Assembly (NCBI RefSeq): GCF_003606265.1
Contig: NZ_CP023671.1
Span: forward strand, 992,001-1,056,000
Direction: 5' to 3'
DNA length: 64,000 nucleotides
Source of the DNA: Clostridium septicum
Lineage (GTDB): Bacteria; Bacillota; Clostridia; Clostridiales; Clostridiaceae
The translations under genes were made by a program, and so were the position numbers. Position 1 is the stretch's first letter. The number at the start of each line of letters is the position of its first letter. The notes under the pieces were generated by a model that was given only the letters and a program-made list of their open reading frames with translations, did not search any database and had not been told where the DNA came from. Below, piece by piece: positions 8,637 through 17,295 of the stretch.

Positions 8637-10361
8637 TTATTCAGTAGGATTAAAATGAAAAATATTATTTTTTACTTCATCATCATACCAATAACTATCA
8701 TTGTAAACTTCATTTACTATTTTAATTACTACATTTGAATTATCCTTATCTAAAAGGAATTTACATTCTTCAGCTGAATTAAAATCCTTAAATGTTGAGC
8801 CACCATCTGTACTTACTGAAATTTTTTGTAGTCTATAATTCATAGGTAATTTTTCTTTTATAGAAAACTCTCCTATAGTTATATAATTTAAGTCAAGATT
8901 TTTAGATACATCACTATTTATATCCTTAAGATAAAAATCTAATTCTATTTTATTTGCCTCTCCTGACTTTAAATCTACATTATAACTTTCATTTCCCTTA
9001 CCACCATTTAATAATACTGAAAATGTATCATTTTCATCATAGCTAATATTTTCACTTGATACTATTTCTTTTTGAATAGTTATCTTTCCCTTCATTGGGA
9101 ATATATCAACTGTAGGCACTGGGAAAATTGCACTATTTGGCGCTTCAGTTAAAGGATCTTTCCAATTGATTTCAGCCTTTTCATTTGTAGGAACTCCTGC
9201 TTTACTCATATAAGGATCTTTAAGAGTAATTAAGAATGTTATTTTAACACCATTTTTCCCAACATTACCTATTTTGAAATTTACCTTATCTGTTGGATCC
9301 CCTTTAATTACTTCAGTTACTATAGAATTACTATCTACATCACCTGTTATTTCAAAACTACCATCTACTATATCAAATTCTTTTGTTACAACATCTGTAA
9401 TTTCAACTTCATTTGCTATAGTTTGGCTTATACTTCCTTTTATTTCTTCTGCTATTTCATTAAACATTCCATTTATAGCTTCTGTATTTTGAGTATAATA
9501 TTTATCTTTAAAAGCTTCAGGATCAATTACATTTTGAATAGTTTTTAGGAACTTAATTGCCATATTTTTATCAGAAGTAGTTGCCCTTGTAAATAAACCT
9601 AAAGTATAAAATTTAGCATCACTATGTTTACCTACTGGAATTGGATTAACTGTTTCAGCATTTGGACTACTTCCTATTCCTCCTAAAGTTCCTATTCCTC
9701 CTATAATTTCATTATACATTTTTTGAGCTGCCCTAAAATGTTTATCTTGATAATCTCTAGTTGCTCTACTACCATGACTTGCAGTTGGTAAACCATCTGT
9801 AAAGAATACAACATATCTACTAGCATCAGGTCTTGCATTCTTTGATTCATCTAACTTCTGACCTGCACGCCAAATACCAGATTCAGTATTTGTACCACCT
9901 GTTAAGCTTATACGATTTATTTTACTTTTTAAAGAATTTATATCATTACTAAAATCGTGAACAATCTGTGAGTTTTTTTCATTATTAGCTCTAGTATAAA
10001 AATCATTAGGACCACTAAATGTAACTACTGATATTCTTGTAGTTTCTCCATATGCTCCTAAGATATTATCTATAAAATTATTAACAGCTGTCCTAACTTG
10101 TCTTATTTTATCTTCCATACTGTTTGATTTATCAATAACTAATACTATATCAGCAGGTTTTGGTGGTATTTCCTTTAAGTCCCCCTTAACATCTAATGTT
10201 ATTTTATACTGTCCATTTCCTACAGCTTCAGCTGTCTTGTCTATAATTAAGTTTCCTGAAGAAACTCCTCTTGAATTACCATCTATATTTGCATAGGAGG
10301 TAGTAGCCATTAAGCTAAAGCAGAAAATTACAATTAATATTTTAGTTATTATTTTTTTCAA
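8637..10361 (-). CDS. Secreted von Willebrand factor A domain protein (pilus-tip-like adhesin)
   Basis: 574 residues. Signal peptide at 1-25 ending near TTSYAN. A vWA domain at about 70-310 has the metal-binding MIDAS motif DKSNS (residues 77-81), a Thr in SLTGGTNTESG and the Asp in FFTDGLPT. Beyond 320 come Ig/prealbumin-like segments like those of Gram-positive pilins. Unlike streptococcal tip adhesins there is no LPxTG, hydrophobic segment or basic tail: it ends in FHFNPTE, so it must be held by another subunit or released. Last gene of the matrix operon, after an intergenic hairpin that could set its level. Adhesion to host or matrix is likely but unproven. Confidence 0.8.
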   Translation of the reverse strand: MKKIITKILIVIFCFSLMATTSYANIDGNSRGVSSGNLIIDKTAEAVGNGQYKITLDVKGDLKEIPPKPADIVLVIDKSNSMEDKIRQVRTAVNNFIDNILGAYGETTRISVVTFSGPNDFYTRANNEKNSQIVHDFSNDINSLKSKINRISLTGGTNTESGIWRAGQKLDESKNARPDASRYVVFFTDGLPTASHGSRATRDYQDKHFRAAQKMYNEIIGGIGTLGGIGSSPNAETVNPIPVGKHSDAKFYTLGLFTRATTSDKNMAIKFLKTIQNVIDPEAFKDKYYTQNTEAINGMFNEIAEEIKGSISQTIANEVEITDVVTKEFDIVDGSFEITGDVDSNSIVTEVIKGDPTDKVNFKIGNVGKNGVKITFLITLKDPYMSKAGVPTNEKAEINWKDPLTEAPNSAIFPVPTVDIFPMKGKITIQKEIVSSENISYDENDTFSVLLNGGKGNESYNVDLKSGEANKIELDFYLKDINSDVSKNLDLNYITIGEFSIKEKLPMNYRLQKISVSTDGGSTFKDFNSAEECKFLLDKDNSNVVIKIVNEVYNDSYWYDDEVKNNIFHFNPTE

Positions 10362-10384
10362 GGTCTCCCTCCTTTAACCTTAGC

Positions 10385-10421
10385 ATTATAGGAAGTTACC
10401 AAAATAGCAACTTCCTATAAT
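10385..10421 (-). other. Intergenic RNA hairpin between matrix and vWA genes
   Basis: Perfect 13-bp inverted repeat (10385-10397 and 10409-10421) with an 11-base loop. No T-run follows it, so it is more likely a processing or mRNA-stability element that gives different amounts of the upstream matrix protein and the downstream adhesin. Confidence 0.5.
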
Positions 10422-10449
10422 ATAATTATTTAAAATAAGCTCTTATTTA

Positions 10450-11118
10450 TTATTTTCCAGCTCCTGGTATTTGTGAAGCTGTTCCTGCAGTTTGTCCAGC
10501 AACTATCGCTAATTTATCTAAAACAGGTTGACCTGCTCCTTTCCATGCATCTGCATAAGCACCATTATCACTTTGAATTGATTCAGCATTAACTACTACA
10601 TCAAAAGTTACATCTTTAAATTCATTTCCAGCTGTTTTATCTAATTGAACATCTTTTAGTAACATAGTTGTATATCCATTTGGTGCAACATTTCCTAAAT
10701 AATAATAATATCCGTCTGTACCTTGAAGCCATTTTCCATTTGTATTTCCCTCTGTACTTTTACCTCGTTTTATTACATTTTCACTAAATATTAATCTTAT
10801 ATTACTAACATCAGCAGTAGTTGATCCTGATATTATTGTTGGTGTTAATTTCACTCTTATTAATGAATTATAAGTAGCTGTATTTTGAGCTTGAACTTCC
10901 TTATCAATAATTGTTCCCGGAAGAACCTCTAATGCTTTATCACTAGCAAAGTTTTCCCATATTTCAACTCCTTTACTTTGGCCGGTTCCATTTCCACCAG
11001 TTTTAAATTTATTAGTTACTGTATCTGTTGATGTAAACCATGCTAATGTTCCTCCTACTAATACTGCTGCAGCTCCTACCGCTAAAATAGTTCTGTTAAT
11101 GCTTTTTCTTCTTATCAT
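10450..11118 (-). CDS. TasA/camelysin-family matrix protein (second copy)
   Basis: About 222 residues. Signal segment ILAVGAAAVLVGGTLAWF followed by STDTVTNKF, the typical SipW-cleaved leader of TasA, CalY and BsaA proteins. The body has GVEIWENF, LPGTIIDKEVQAQNTATYNSLIRVKLTP and a GYYYYLG motif, all shared with the paralogue at 12499. Start is the ATG nine bases after GGAGGG; an in-frame TTG overlaps that site. Family members polymerise into extracellular fibres of the biofilm matrix. No sorting signal is present at the C-terminus, as expected for a donor-strand-type TasA subunit. It ends in an Ala/Gly/Pro-rich tail. One of the two copies is probably the major subunit (BsaA in C. perfringens). 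Confidence 0.85.
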   Translation of the reverse strand: MIRRKSINRTILAVGAAAVLVGGTLAWFTSTDTVTNKFKTGGNGTGQSKGVEIWENFASDKALEVLPGTIIDKEVQAQNTATYNSLIRVKLTPTIISGSTTADVSNIRLIFSENVIKRGKSTEGNTNGKWLQGTDGYYYYLGNVAPNGYTTMLLKDVQLDKTAGNEFKDVTFDVVVNAESIQSDNGAYADAWKGAGQPVLDKLAIVAGQTAGTASQIPGAGK

Positions 11119-11164
11119 TTTATAACCCTCCAAAAATTCATTTTTATTTATATTTAATATTTAA

Positions 11165-11797
11165 TTAATTAGCTAATAATCTATCTAAGACTATTTTTAT
11201 ACTTTCTGGAACACCTTCCCAAACCTTTAAGTATGCATTACTAGTAGCTTGTACTGTTTCCGATTTAACATCAACAATTAGCTTTCTATTTTTATATACA
11301 TCCTTTTTATCAGTAGGAATATTAAGTGCTACAGACTCTAAAAGATCAACTGTTTTATTAGTTGTCTTTACAATTTGATTGTAATAATAATATCCGTCTT
11401 CACCTTTAATCCAAGCCGCATTAGCTGTATTTAAATCTTCTGTTACGTTAACAAATGTCAAATCTACATAATTAGAATCTCCAATCCACGGCTTTCCATT
11501 TTCATCCACCCATCTTGGAACTATACTAACTCTTATAAATGCATCTGATTTCCCATTGTTTTGTATAGCAACCTTTTTATCATGATTTAAACCATCCCAA
11601 TTTTCTGGCTCTTTAAAATCTTCCTCTATTGAAATATCAATATCTCCATTTATAAAATTATTTGATACCTCATCCCTAGCTGTAAACCAATTTTTTATTT
11701 CTTCAACACTTGCATAAACTCTTGGTGTATTAATCAAAGTAATAAAAGATAAACATAGCCCTAGTATGATGTATCTACTTTTCTTATTTTTAATCAA
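11165..11797 (-). CDS. TasA-like matrix protein, divergent copy
   Basis: About 210 residues. Start is a TTG seven to eight bases after AAGGTGG; a longer reading is open but has no ribosome site. Leader RYIILGLCLSFITLINTPRVYAS, then NWFTARDEVSNNFINGDIDISI, aligning with the WFTSTDTVTNKF region of the TasA-like neighbours. The middle repeats the family landmarks in weaker form: KVAIQNNGKSDAFIRVSIVPRW and AWIKGEDGYYYYNQIV. It lies between the SPNTG protein and the second TasA-like copy, in one operon with 13-45 base gaps. Probably a minor subunit or fibre initiator, comparable to TapA in Bacillus, though not homologous in any detail I can see. Confidence 0.75.
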   Translation of the reverse strand: MIKNKKSRYIILGLCLSFITLINTPRVYASVEEIKNWFTARDEVSNNFINGDIDISIEEDFKEPENWDGLNHDKKVAIQNNGKSDAFIRVSIVPRWVDENGKPWIGDSNYVDLTFVNVTEDLNTANAAWIKGEDGYYYYNQIVKTTNKTVDLLESVALNIPTDKKDVYKNRKLIVDVKSETVQATSNAYLKVWEGVPESIKIVLDRLLAN

Positions 11798-11840
11798 TTT
11801 AATTACCACCTTAACTTTAAAATACAAACCAAATAAATTC

Positions 11841-12488
11841 TTAAATTTTCTTGTTAAACTTTATAAGAGCTAACATAGAAGTTAAGAATAAAACTACATA
11901 TAGTGAAATTCCTTTATCGCCTGTATTTGGTGATCCTATACCTAGGTTAGGTTTATTTTCAATTTCTTCTTTTACTTCTTTAACTGCTGTAAATATCCAA
12001 TTAACTTCTGCTGATTTATCTTTAAATTCATTTCCAATACTTGGACCATCAAACTCTACTTCAGCAACTAAATCTTCCTTATCACCTGAATTAAAAACAC
12101 CTAAGCTTATATTATTACTTAAGCTATCTTCACCACTAGCAGGTCCTTCATATATAACTTCATCTTTATATGTTACTTTTAAATTTAATTTATTAAGTAA
12201 ATCAAATTCTTCTTTAGGAATGCCTCTTTCTGCCTTCATAAACAATTCATATGAGTCTTCATGATTATTTTTTATAACTATTGTCCTTTTAATTTTGTCT
12301 CCAGGAACTATATTATCTGAATACAAAAAAGGCTCATTTCCAGGTATAAAAACTAATCCATTTGCATTACCTACAAGTTCAACATTAGAAACCTTATTAT
12401 CTATTGCAAAGCCTTTTATAGTTATCATTGAAAAAGTTAAAAGTGTAATTATAAATACTTTTGATATTTTCTTCATTTTATTTCTCAT
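11841..12488 (-). CDS. Sortase-anchored matrix protein with SPNTG sorting signal
   Basis: 215 residues. Signal peptide 1-27 (FIITLLTFSMITIKGFA). The central part has a beta-sandwich look: PGDKIKRTIVIKNNHEDSYELFMKAERG, similar to the fn3-like parts of other TasA-locus proteins. The C-terminus is a full sorting signal: SPNTG, a hydrophobic stretch (LYVVLFLTSMLALI) and the basic tail KFNKKI. Clostridial class B sortases use (S/P)PxTG, and a class B sortase is encoded 3.9 kb downstream. It is the only protein of the locus with such a signal, so it likely anchors the fibre to peptidoglycan. The ATG has a weak AAGAG site and follows the previous stop by ten bases, suggesting coupling. Confidence 0.82.
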   Translation of the reverse strand: MRNKMKKISKVFIITLLTFSMITIKGFAIDNKVSNVELVGNANGLVFIPGNEPFLYSDNIVPGDKIKRTIVIKNNHEDSYELFMKAERGIPKEEFDLLNKLNLKVTYKDEVIYEGPASGEDSLSNNISLGVFNSGDKEDLVAEVEFDGPSIGNEFKDKSAEVNWIFTAVKEVKEEIENKPNLGIGSPNTGDKGISLYVVLFLTSMLALIKFNKKI

Positions 12489-12498
12489 CTTTTAACTC

Positions 12499-13164
12499 TT
12501 ATTTTTCAATTGCGCCAGGTTCACTTGCATCATTACCACCAGCTACTACTGATTCTGCACCAAGCTCTGTTAATTTTGCTTTAACAGCCTCTGATGAAGT
12601 ACTCCATCCTGTTTCATGTGCATTATTACTTGATTGAATTGACTCTGCAATAATTTTTACATTGAATGTTGCATTTTTATAAGCATTTCCAGCTTCAGTG
12701 CTTAATTCAACATTTTTTAATAGGGCATTTGTAAACTTGCCTGGTGCAATTTTGTCAATATAATAATAATATCCGTCTTTTTCATCAACCCATTTTCCAT
12801 TTGAAGGCTCTGTTGTTAAGTTGTCTCCAAAATCTAGTTTTATCATGTCAGTACTTAAATTTGCATTATTAGTACCTAAAAATTCTTTTTCTATTTTTAC
12901 TCTTATAAAAGAATTATAACTAGCGGTATTTTTTGCTTGTACAAGTTTCTCAACTATTGTTCCGGGTACTATATTTTTTGCTGACTCTTCATTAAATTTT
13001 TCCCAAATATCTACACCAGAATTTAAATCTCCTGGTACTGATCCAGTGCTAAATTTATTGATTACAGTATCTGACGAAGCAAACCAAGCTAATGTGCCAC
13101 CTACAAGAATAGCTGTTACACCTAAAGCTATAATAATTTTTCCAATTCCCTTTCTTTTAACCAT
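12499..13164 (-). CDS. TasA/camelysin-family matrix protein (first copy)
   Basis: 221 residues, starting from ATG with AGGAGG nine bases upstream. SipW-type leader IIIALGVTAILVGGTLAWF, then SSDTVINKFSTG, GVDIWEKF, VPGTIVEKLVQAKNTASYNSFIRVKIEK, GYYYYIDKIAPG and TFNVKIIAESIQSSNNAH. All these blocks recur in the same order in the copy at 10450, so the two are tandem paralogues. It is the first gene after sipW, in the position of bsaA in the C. perfringens sipW-bsaA operon and tasA-like genes in bacilli. Extracellular fibre subunit is the likely role. The tail is Gly/Ser/Ala-rich and has no sorting motif. Confidence 0.87.
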   Translation of the reverse strand: MVKRKGIGKIIIALGVTAILVGGTLAWFASSDTVINKFSTGSVPGDLNSGVDIWEKFNEESAKNIVPGTIVEKLVQAKNTASYNSFIRVKIEKEFLGTNNANLSTDMIKLDFGDNLTTEPSNGKWVDEKDGYYYYIDKIAPGKFTNALLKNVELSTEAGNAYKNATFNVKIIAESIQSSNNAHETGWSTSSEAVKAKLTELGAESVVAGGNDASEPGAIEK

Positions 13165-13193
13165 TAACTTTCCTCCTATTTTATTTTATAATA

Positions 13194-13700
13194 TCAGCTA
13201 TTTCTGCTGTTATTAACTTTACTTCCTACAGCCATTGCTATAACTAATACAGCTATTATTAATAATAAATTTTTACTTATAAAAATAAGCGCTTTACCTA
13301 AAAAAGGAATGTTAAATATTACTTTACCTATAACTAAATTTGAATCCACGGGTAATGGATCCTCTGCATTATTTGCATCCCCCTTAGTTATAAACTTTAA
13401 TCCATCTTCATTAATGATATTACTTACTCTATGTGTTGTTATATTTGAAGTATTGTTACTTCTAAATGTTATTACATCATCTTTTTCTATATCATTTACT
13501 GGAATGTTCTTAACAACCACTATACTTCCTGTTTTCATAGTTGGCTCCATACTTCCTGTTAAAACGGAATAAACACTATATCCAAATAGTTCTGGACTCT
13601 TTTTTGAATCACTTGTTTTACTTACTAATGCAGATATTAGTATAAGTGCAATTAAAAGGTAAACTATTGAATTTCCTATAATCTTAACTGTCTTTTTCAA
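13194..13700 (-). CDS. sipW: SipW-type signal peptidase I
   Basis: 168 residues with membrane segments at about 8-25 and 135-160. The catalytic Ser is in VLTGSMEPTMKTGS and the second catalytic residue is the His of ITTHRVSNI, the Ser-His arrangement of ER/archaeal-type signal peptidases rather than the Ser-Lys of usual bacterial ones. KGDANNAEDPLPV follows as in SipW. These enzymes process TasA/camelysin leaders, and the first gene downstream, 29 bases away, encodes one. Start is TTG with AAGGAGAG upstream. First gene of the matrix operon. Confidence 0.92.
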   Translation of the reverse strand: MKKTVKIIGNSIVYLLIALILISALVSKTSDSKKSPELFGYSVYSVLTGSMEPTMKTGSIVVVKNIPVNDIEKDDVITFRSNNTSNITTHRVSNIINEDGLKFITKGDANNAEDPLPVDSNLVIGKVIFNIPFLGKALIFISKNLLLIIAVLVIAMAVGSKVNNSRNS

Positions 13701-13852
13701 ATTTTAATCTCTCTCCTTATCTTAAATGTTATTAATTACCATATACCTTTTGATCTGATTTTGTTATAATGCATTTAATATAAACTATTAATAAATAGTA
13801 ATTTGTTGATAGTTTTTAAAATCTCCTATTATTGCTGACAGTTATAAATAAT

Positions 13853-13891
13853 AAAATCCAAATAGGACACATAGTGTCTTATTTGGATTTT
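13853..13891 (-). terminator. Terminator of the WYL-like regulator gene
   Basis: 18-bp stem with one G-T pair (13853-13870 and 13874-13891) and a 3-base loop, 44 bases past the regulator stop. The region 13701-13852 between it and sipW should hold the matrix operon promoter; a repeat of AAACTAT/ATAGTTT flanks 13793-13823 but no clear -35/-10 pair was assigned. Confidence 0.7.
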
Positions 13892-13934
13892 ATTTTTAAG
13901 TTTTTTACATTTTTACCAAATATTAAATTTTATT

Positions 13935-14597
13935 TTATTCTATATTTAATTCCAGCTTTTTTACTTTACTATTTTCTTTATAATTTATCAATTTAGGAGT
14001 AAATTCTACATTTAATAAATTTACATCATCGATTGCAGCTATTGGTATTAACCAGTATTCTTTATTCATATAAGCATATAAGAACATTCCTTCTACTTTA
14101 ACTACATATGCTAAAGGTTCAACTTCATATATTTTTTCTTTTATATTTATACTAAGTAGGTTATTATAGCCTAAAGCTTTATTTATTATTTTACAAATTT
14201 TAGATTCCAATTTTATTTTGTTATCTACAATATCTATATGAACATATTTATTGATTTTTTCGAATTCATTTTTAACTTCTTCTGAATCAATTAATAGAAG
14301 TTTATTTAATACTTCTAGAATTGATACATTTTCAAATACACTTTCTGCTAGTTTTAAAGAAAAAATTAATGCATCATAATCTTCATATGTTAATACGCCC
14401 CTTGAAAGTTTATATTTCCCGTCTAATATAACTCCACCTTCTGCTCCCCTTTTGGTAGTTATAGGAATTCCTAATACACTAAGTTTATCTAAATCTCTTT
14501 GAATTGTTTTTATTGATACATTAAAATGCTCTGATAATTCTTTAGTTGTTATTTTATTATGCTTTAATAATATTATTAAAATTTCTAATAGTCTCAT
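13935..14597 (-). CDS. DeoR/YafY-like HTH transcriptional regulator (HTH_11, WYL-like)
   Basis: 220 residues. Residues 1-60 form a winged helix of the HTH_11 type: LLEILIILLKHNKITTKELSEHFNVSIKTIQRDLDKLSVLGIPI, followed by the RGAEGGVIL wing. The C-terminal part (130-215) has the position of a WYL ligand-sensing domain but is short and lacks an obvious W-Y-L triad; EVEPLAYVVKVEGMFLYAYMNKEYWLIPIAAIDDVNLL is the corresponding stretch. Such proteins are about 300 residues when complete, so this is a short form. It stands alone, with its own terminator, divergent from the GGDEF gene; it may regulate itself or neighbours. Confidence 0.78.
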   Translation of the reverse strand: MRLLEILIILLKHNKITTKELSEHFNVSIKTIQRDLDKLSVLGIPITTKRGAEGGVILDGKYKLSRGVLTYEDYDALIFSLKLAESVFENVSILEVLNKLLLIDSEEVKNEFEKINKYVHIDIVDNKIKLESKICKIINKALGYNNLLSINIKEKIYEVEPLAYVVKVEGMFLYAYMNKEYWLIPIAAIDDVNLLNVEFTPKLINYKENSKVKKLELNIE

Positions 14598-14803
14598 TTA
14601 AACCTCCTAACTTAAGTAAAAATAAACTATTTCTTATATTTTGTTCATAATTAGTTTATTTATTAATTTTCTTTATATACTATAGTTACAATTAAAAGCT
14701 AAAAAGTTCATTTTTAACAAAAAATTCTAAATATATCTACCAAACCCCCTTTTATTTTTTTCGATATTACTGTAATATATTGTAATATAAATTATTTTTT
14801 TAC

Positions 14804-14828
14804 AAAGCGTAATTTCTTAGTAAAGCGT
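14804..14828 (+). promoter_or_regulatory. Direct repeat upstream of the GGDEF gene
   Basis: AAAGCGT followed by an A/T and ATTT occurs at 14804 and again at 14822, 18 bp apart, 40-60 bases before the start codon. The GCG triplets stand out in very AT-rich DNA, so this may be an operator. Confidence 0.35.
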
Positions 14829-14865
14829 TATTTTTAAGTATTCAATTGAAAGAAGGTATTTATTT

Positions 14866-16884
14866 ATGAGTTTAAATAATGTACACAATATAGATGTACT
14901 TAAAAATATTTTAAGCGATCTTTATTTAAAGTATGGAACTACAGATGAAACTCTAAGATTAAGTCAATTAGTAGATGTTCTTGTTAAAAATCAGCAAAAC
15001 ATAATTGTTAAAATTAGAGAAAATGAAGAAAGATTTAAAAATATTATTTGCGCTGCTAGTGATATGATTTTTGAAATTGACATTAATAATAATACATTAT
15101 TATATTCAAGAGAAGGATTACCTTATGAACTTTCAAGTATAAATAAAACTTCAGAAAATATATATAGTTCATTATTTGATAATATTGCTAATACATTTAT
15201 ACATCCTAACGATTATAATGAATTTAAAAAGTTATTTTCTTTAAAAAATGTTATAGACTTAATTATGGCTGGAAAAGAACCACCCTATATGGATGTAAGA
15301 ATTTTAAAAAATAATAAATATATTTGGGTTACTTGTGCTGTAACCCCTGCTATAAGTAAGATAGAAGATCAAATTATACTTATGGTTTATGCTAAAAATA
15401 TTCATGATAAAAAATTAAAAGAACTTGAAATGATAAGAAAGACTCAAAGAGATCCTTTAACAGATCTTTATAATAAAAGTTTTACTATAAGTAAAATTGA
15501 AAATATATTAACTAAACCCCTAATCACCCATTACTATTTAATAATTATAGATATGGATAACTTTTCTCTAATTAATAAAAATTTAGGTCATAGTTTTGGT
15601 GATGCGGTACTACAGGATATATCAAAAAAAATTAGAAGTGTTTTTAAAGATGCTGATGTAATTGGTAGAGTTGGTGGAGATGAGTTTATAGTATTTACAA
15701 AAGAAATAGATAACAAAAGTTCTTTAGTATATAAATTAGACAAGCTTAAAATACTATTAAAACAAAGTTTTGGTCGTAACGATGATAAAGTAGAGCTTTC
15801 TGCTAGTATGGGAATTTCCTCTTACCCTGAGGATGGTACAGTATTAGATGAATTAGGTAAAGCTGCACAAAAAGCACTATATATATCTAAGGTAAATACT
15901 AAAGATTCCTATTACTTTTATGATCCTACTATTCACTTTCAACAAAACGGTTTTTTTAAAAGTTCAATAGATGAATCTAATTCACAATATTTATTATCTG
16001 ATATTAATAATAATATATTTGAATATATATTTAGAATACTTTATGAAACTAAAGATACCTATACTGCAATTAACCTTATATTGAAAATAATTGGTGAGCA
16101 TTTTAATATAAATAGAGTTTATATTTATGAGCTTTCCGAAGACTGTGATTATTGTTGTAATACTTTTGAATGGTGTAATGAGGGTGTATCTCCTAAACTA
16201 AATATTTTTAAAAGTATTTCAGTTAAAGAATTTGATATATATTCACCTTATTTTGATGATAACGGCTTATTCTTTTGCAATAATATAAATACTTTACCAC
16301 CCCCTCTTCTTAAATTAGTAAAAAAACAAAATGTAAAATCATTTTTACAATATTCAATTTGTGATGATGGTAAATTTAGAGGTTTTGTAGGCTTTGATGA
16401 ATGTTTTAAAGAAAATAGAAATTGGTCTTTTGAAGAAATAAAAATACTTAAACTAGTATCAAATATAGTTAGTACTTTTTTACTTAAAGAACGATCCTAC
16501 AATAACTTATTAAAAAGCGTTAAAATTAATAATTCCATTTTAGATAATGTAAATAGTTATACTTATGCCGTTGATAGTGAAAGTTATGAGCTAGTTTTTA
16601 TAAACAAAAAAATTAGAACTCTTATCCCTCATGCTAAAATCGGTGATAAGTGTTACAATGTTATATTTAAAGGACAAAACTCTCCTTGTAAATCATGTCC
16701 AATTAAATTATTAAAAAAATCCAATAACTGTACTGAAGATTCCATAGAACTTTATAATGAATATTATAAATTATTGGTTAATTCCACTGCTTCAAAACTA
16801 GAGTGGGAAGAAAATAAAGGAACTTATCTTATACATTGCTATGATATAACTAAATATAAAAAAACATCTTCTAAAAAACAGTAG
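14866..16884 (+). CDS. Diguanylate cyclase with PAS, GGDEF, GAF and C-terminal PAS-like domains
   Basis: 672 residues, no membrane segments, so cytosolic. A PAS domain at about 50-180 is followed by a GGDEF domain at 190-355: DPLTDLYNK, IIIDMDNFSLINKNLGHSFGD and the intact active-site loop GRVGGDEF (270-274). This should make c-di-GMP from two GTP. The inhibitory RxxD site upstream reads KDAD, so product feedback is probably weak or absent. A GAF-like domain follows at 375-530, then a PAS-like domain ending in the Cys cluster CYNVIFKGQNSPCKSCP, which could bind metal or sense redox. Start is ATG with AGAAGG upstream. c-di-GMP made here could affect the nearby matrix locus; that link is inference. 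Confidence 0.88.
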   Translation: MSLNNVHNIDVLKNILSDLYLKYGTTDETLRLSQLVDVLVKNQQNIIVKIRENEERFKNIICAASDMIFEIDINNNTLLYSREGLPYELSSINKTSENIYSSLFDNIANTFIHPNDYNEFKKLFSLKNVIDLIMAGKEPPYMDVRILKNNKYIWVTCAVTPAISKIEDQIILMVYAKNIHDKKLKELEMIRKTQRDPLTDLYNKSFTISKIENILTKPLITHYYLIIIDMDNFSLINKNLGHSFGDAVLQDISKKIRSVFKDADVIGRVGGDEFIVFTKEIDNKSSLVYKLDKLKILLKQSFGRNDDKVELSASMGISSYPEDGTVLDELGKAAQKALYISKVNTKDSYYFYDPTIHFQQNGFFKSSIDESNSQYLLSDINNNIFEYIFRILYETKDTYTAINLILKIIGEHFNINRVYIYELSEDCDYCCNTFEWCNEGVSPKLNIFKSISVKEFDIYSPYFDDNGLFFCNNINTLPPPLLKLVKKQNVKSFLQYSICDDGKFRGFVGFDECFKENRNWSFEEIKILKLVSNIVSTFLLKERSYNNLLKSVKINNSILDNVNSYTYAVDSESYELVFINKKIRTLIPHAKIGDKCYNVIFKGQNSPCKSCPIKLLKKSNNCTEDSIELYNEYYKLLVNSTASKLEWEENKGTYLIHCYDITKYKKTSSKKQ

Positions 16885-16942
16885 ATAAATTTAAGTTTAC
16901 TAATTTTATCTACTATCACTATTTAAATCTTATATATAATAA

Positions 16943-16972
16943 AAATGGGATTGCTTTTAAGCATCCCATTTC
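16943..16972. terminator. Bidirectional terminator
   Basis: Inverted repeat AAATGGGA/TCCCATTT with an inner TGCTT/AAGCA stem, between convergent genes; T-rich on one side and A-rich on the other. Confidence 0.7.
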
Positions 16973-16986
16973 TTTAACTTAAACTA

Positions 16987-17238
16987 TTAAGCATTCTTTT
17001 TAGCTTCTTTTTCTGCTAATTCCTTTAAAACCACTTGGATTTTCTTTTCCATTTCTTTATCAAAGTCAGGATTAACATCACGATTCTCAAATAACTCATC
17101 TACTGAATTTATTTCAAAACCAGTTGCTAAATAATACTCCATTAAAGCTTCTTCCATTTCATCTATAGATAATTCTTCTAAATTTTCATCTGCATAAGTC
17201 TCCTTATAAAGATTAATAACTTTCTCATTTCTAGTCAT
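16987..17238 (-). CDS. Small acidic protein of unknown function
   Basis: 83 residues, strongly acidic (many Glu and Asp) with a Lys-rich end, no membrane segment or signal. Predicted mostly helical: DENLEELSIDEMEEALMEYYL and DKEMEKKIQVVLKELAEKEAKK. GGAGG precedes the ATG by seven bases, so it is a real gene. Not recognised as a named family. It precedes, on the same strand, the end of the GGDEF gene's terminator and is separated from the next membrane-protein gene by 58 bases. Confidence 0.7.
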   Translation of the reverse strand: MTRNEKVINLYKETYADENLEELSIDEMEEALMEYYLATGFEINSVDELFENRDVNPDFDKEMEKKIQVVLKELAEKEAKKNA

Positions 17239-17295
17239 TTAAAAACCTCCCTGTTAATTCCTATTATTTATATATTATATCATCAAATATAAAAT

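Noticed and set aside
11851..12264. 137-codon plus-strand open frame across the SPNTG protein gene
   Set aside because: It is antisense to a gene with signal peptide and sorting signal, has no ribosome site and no protein-like pattern.
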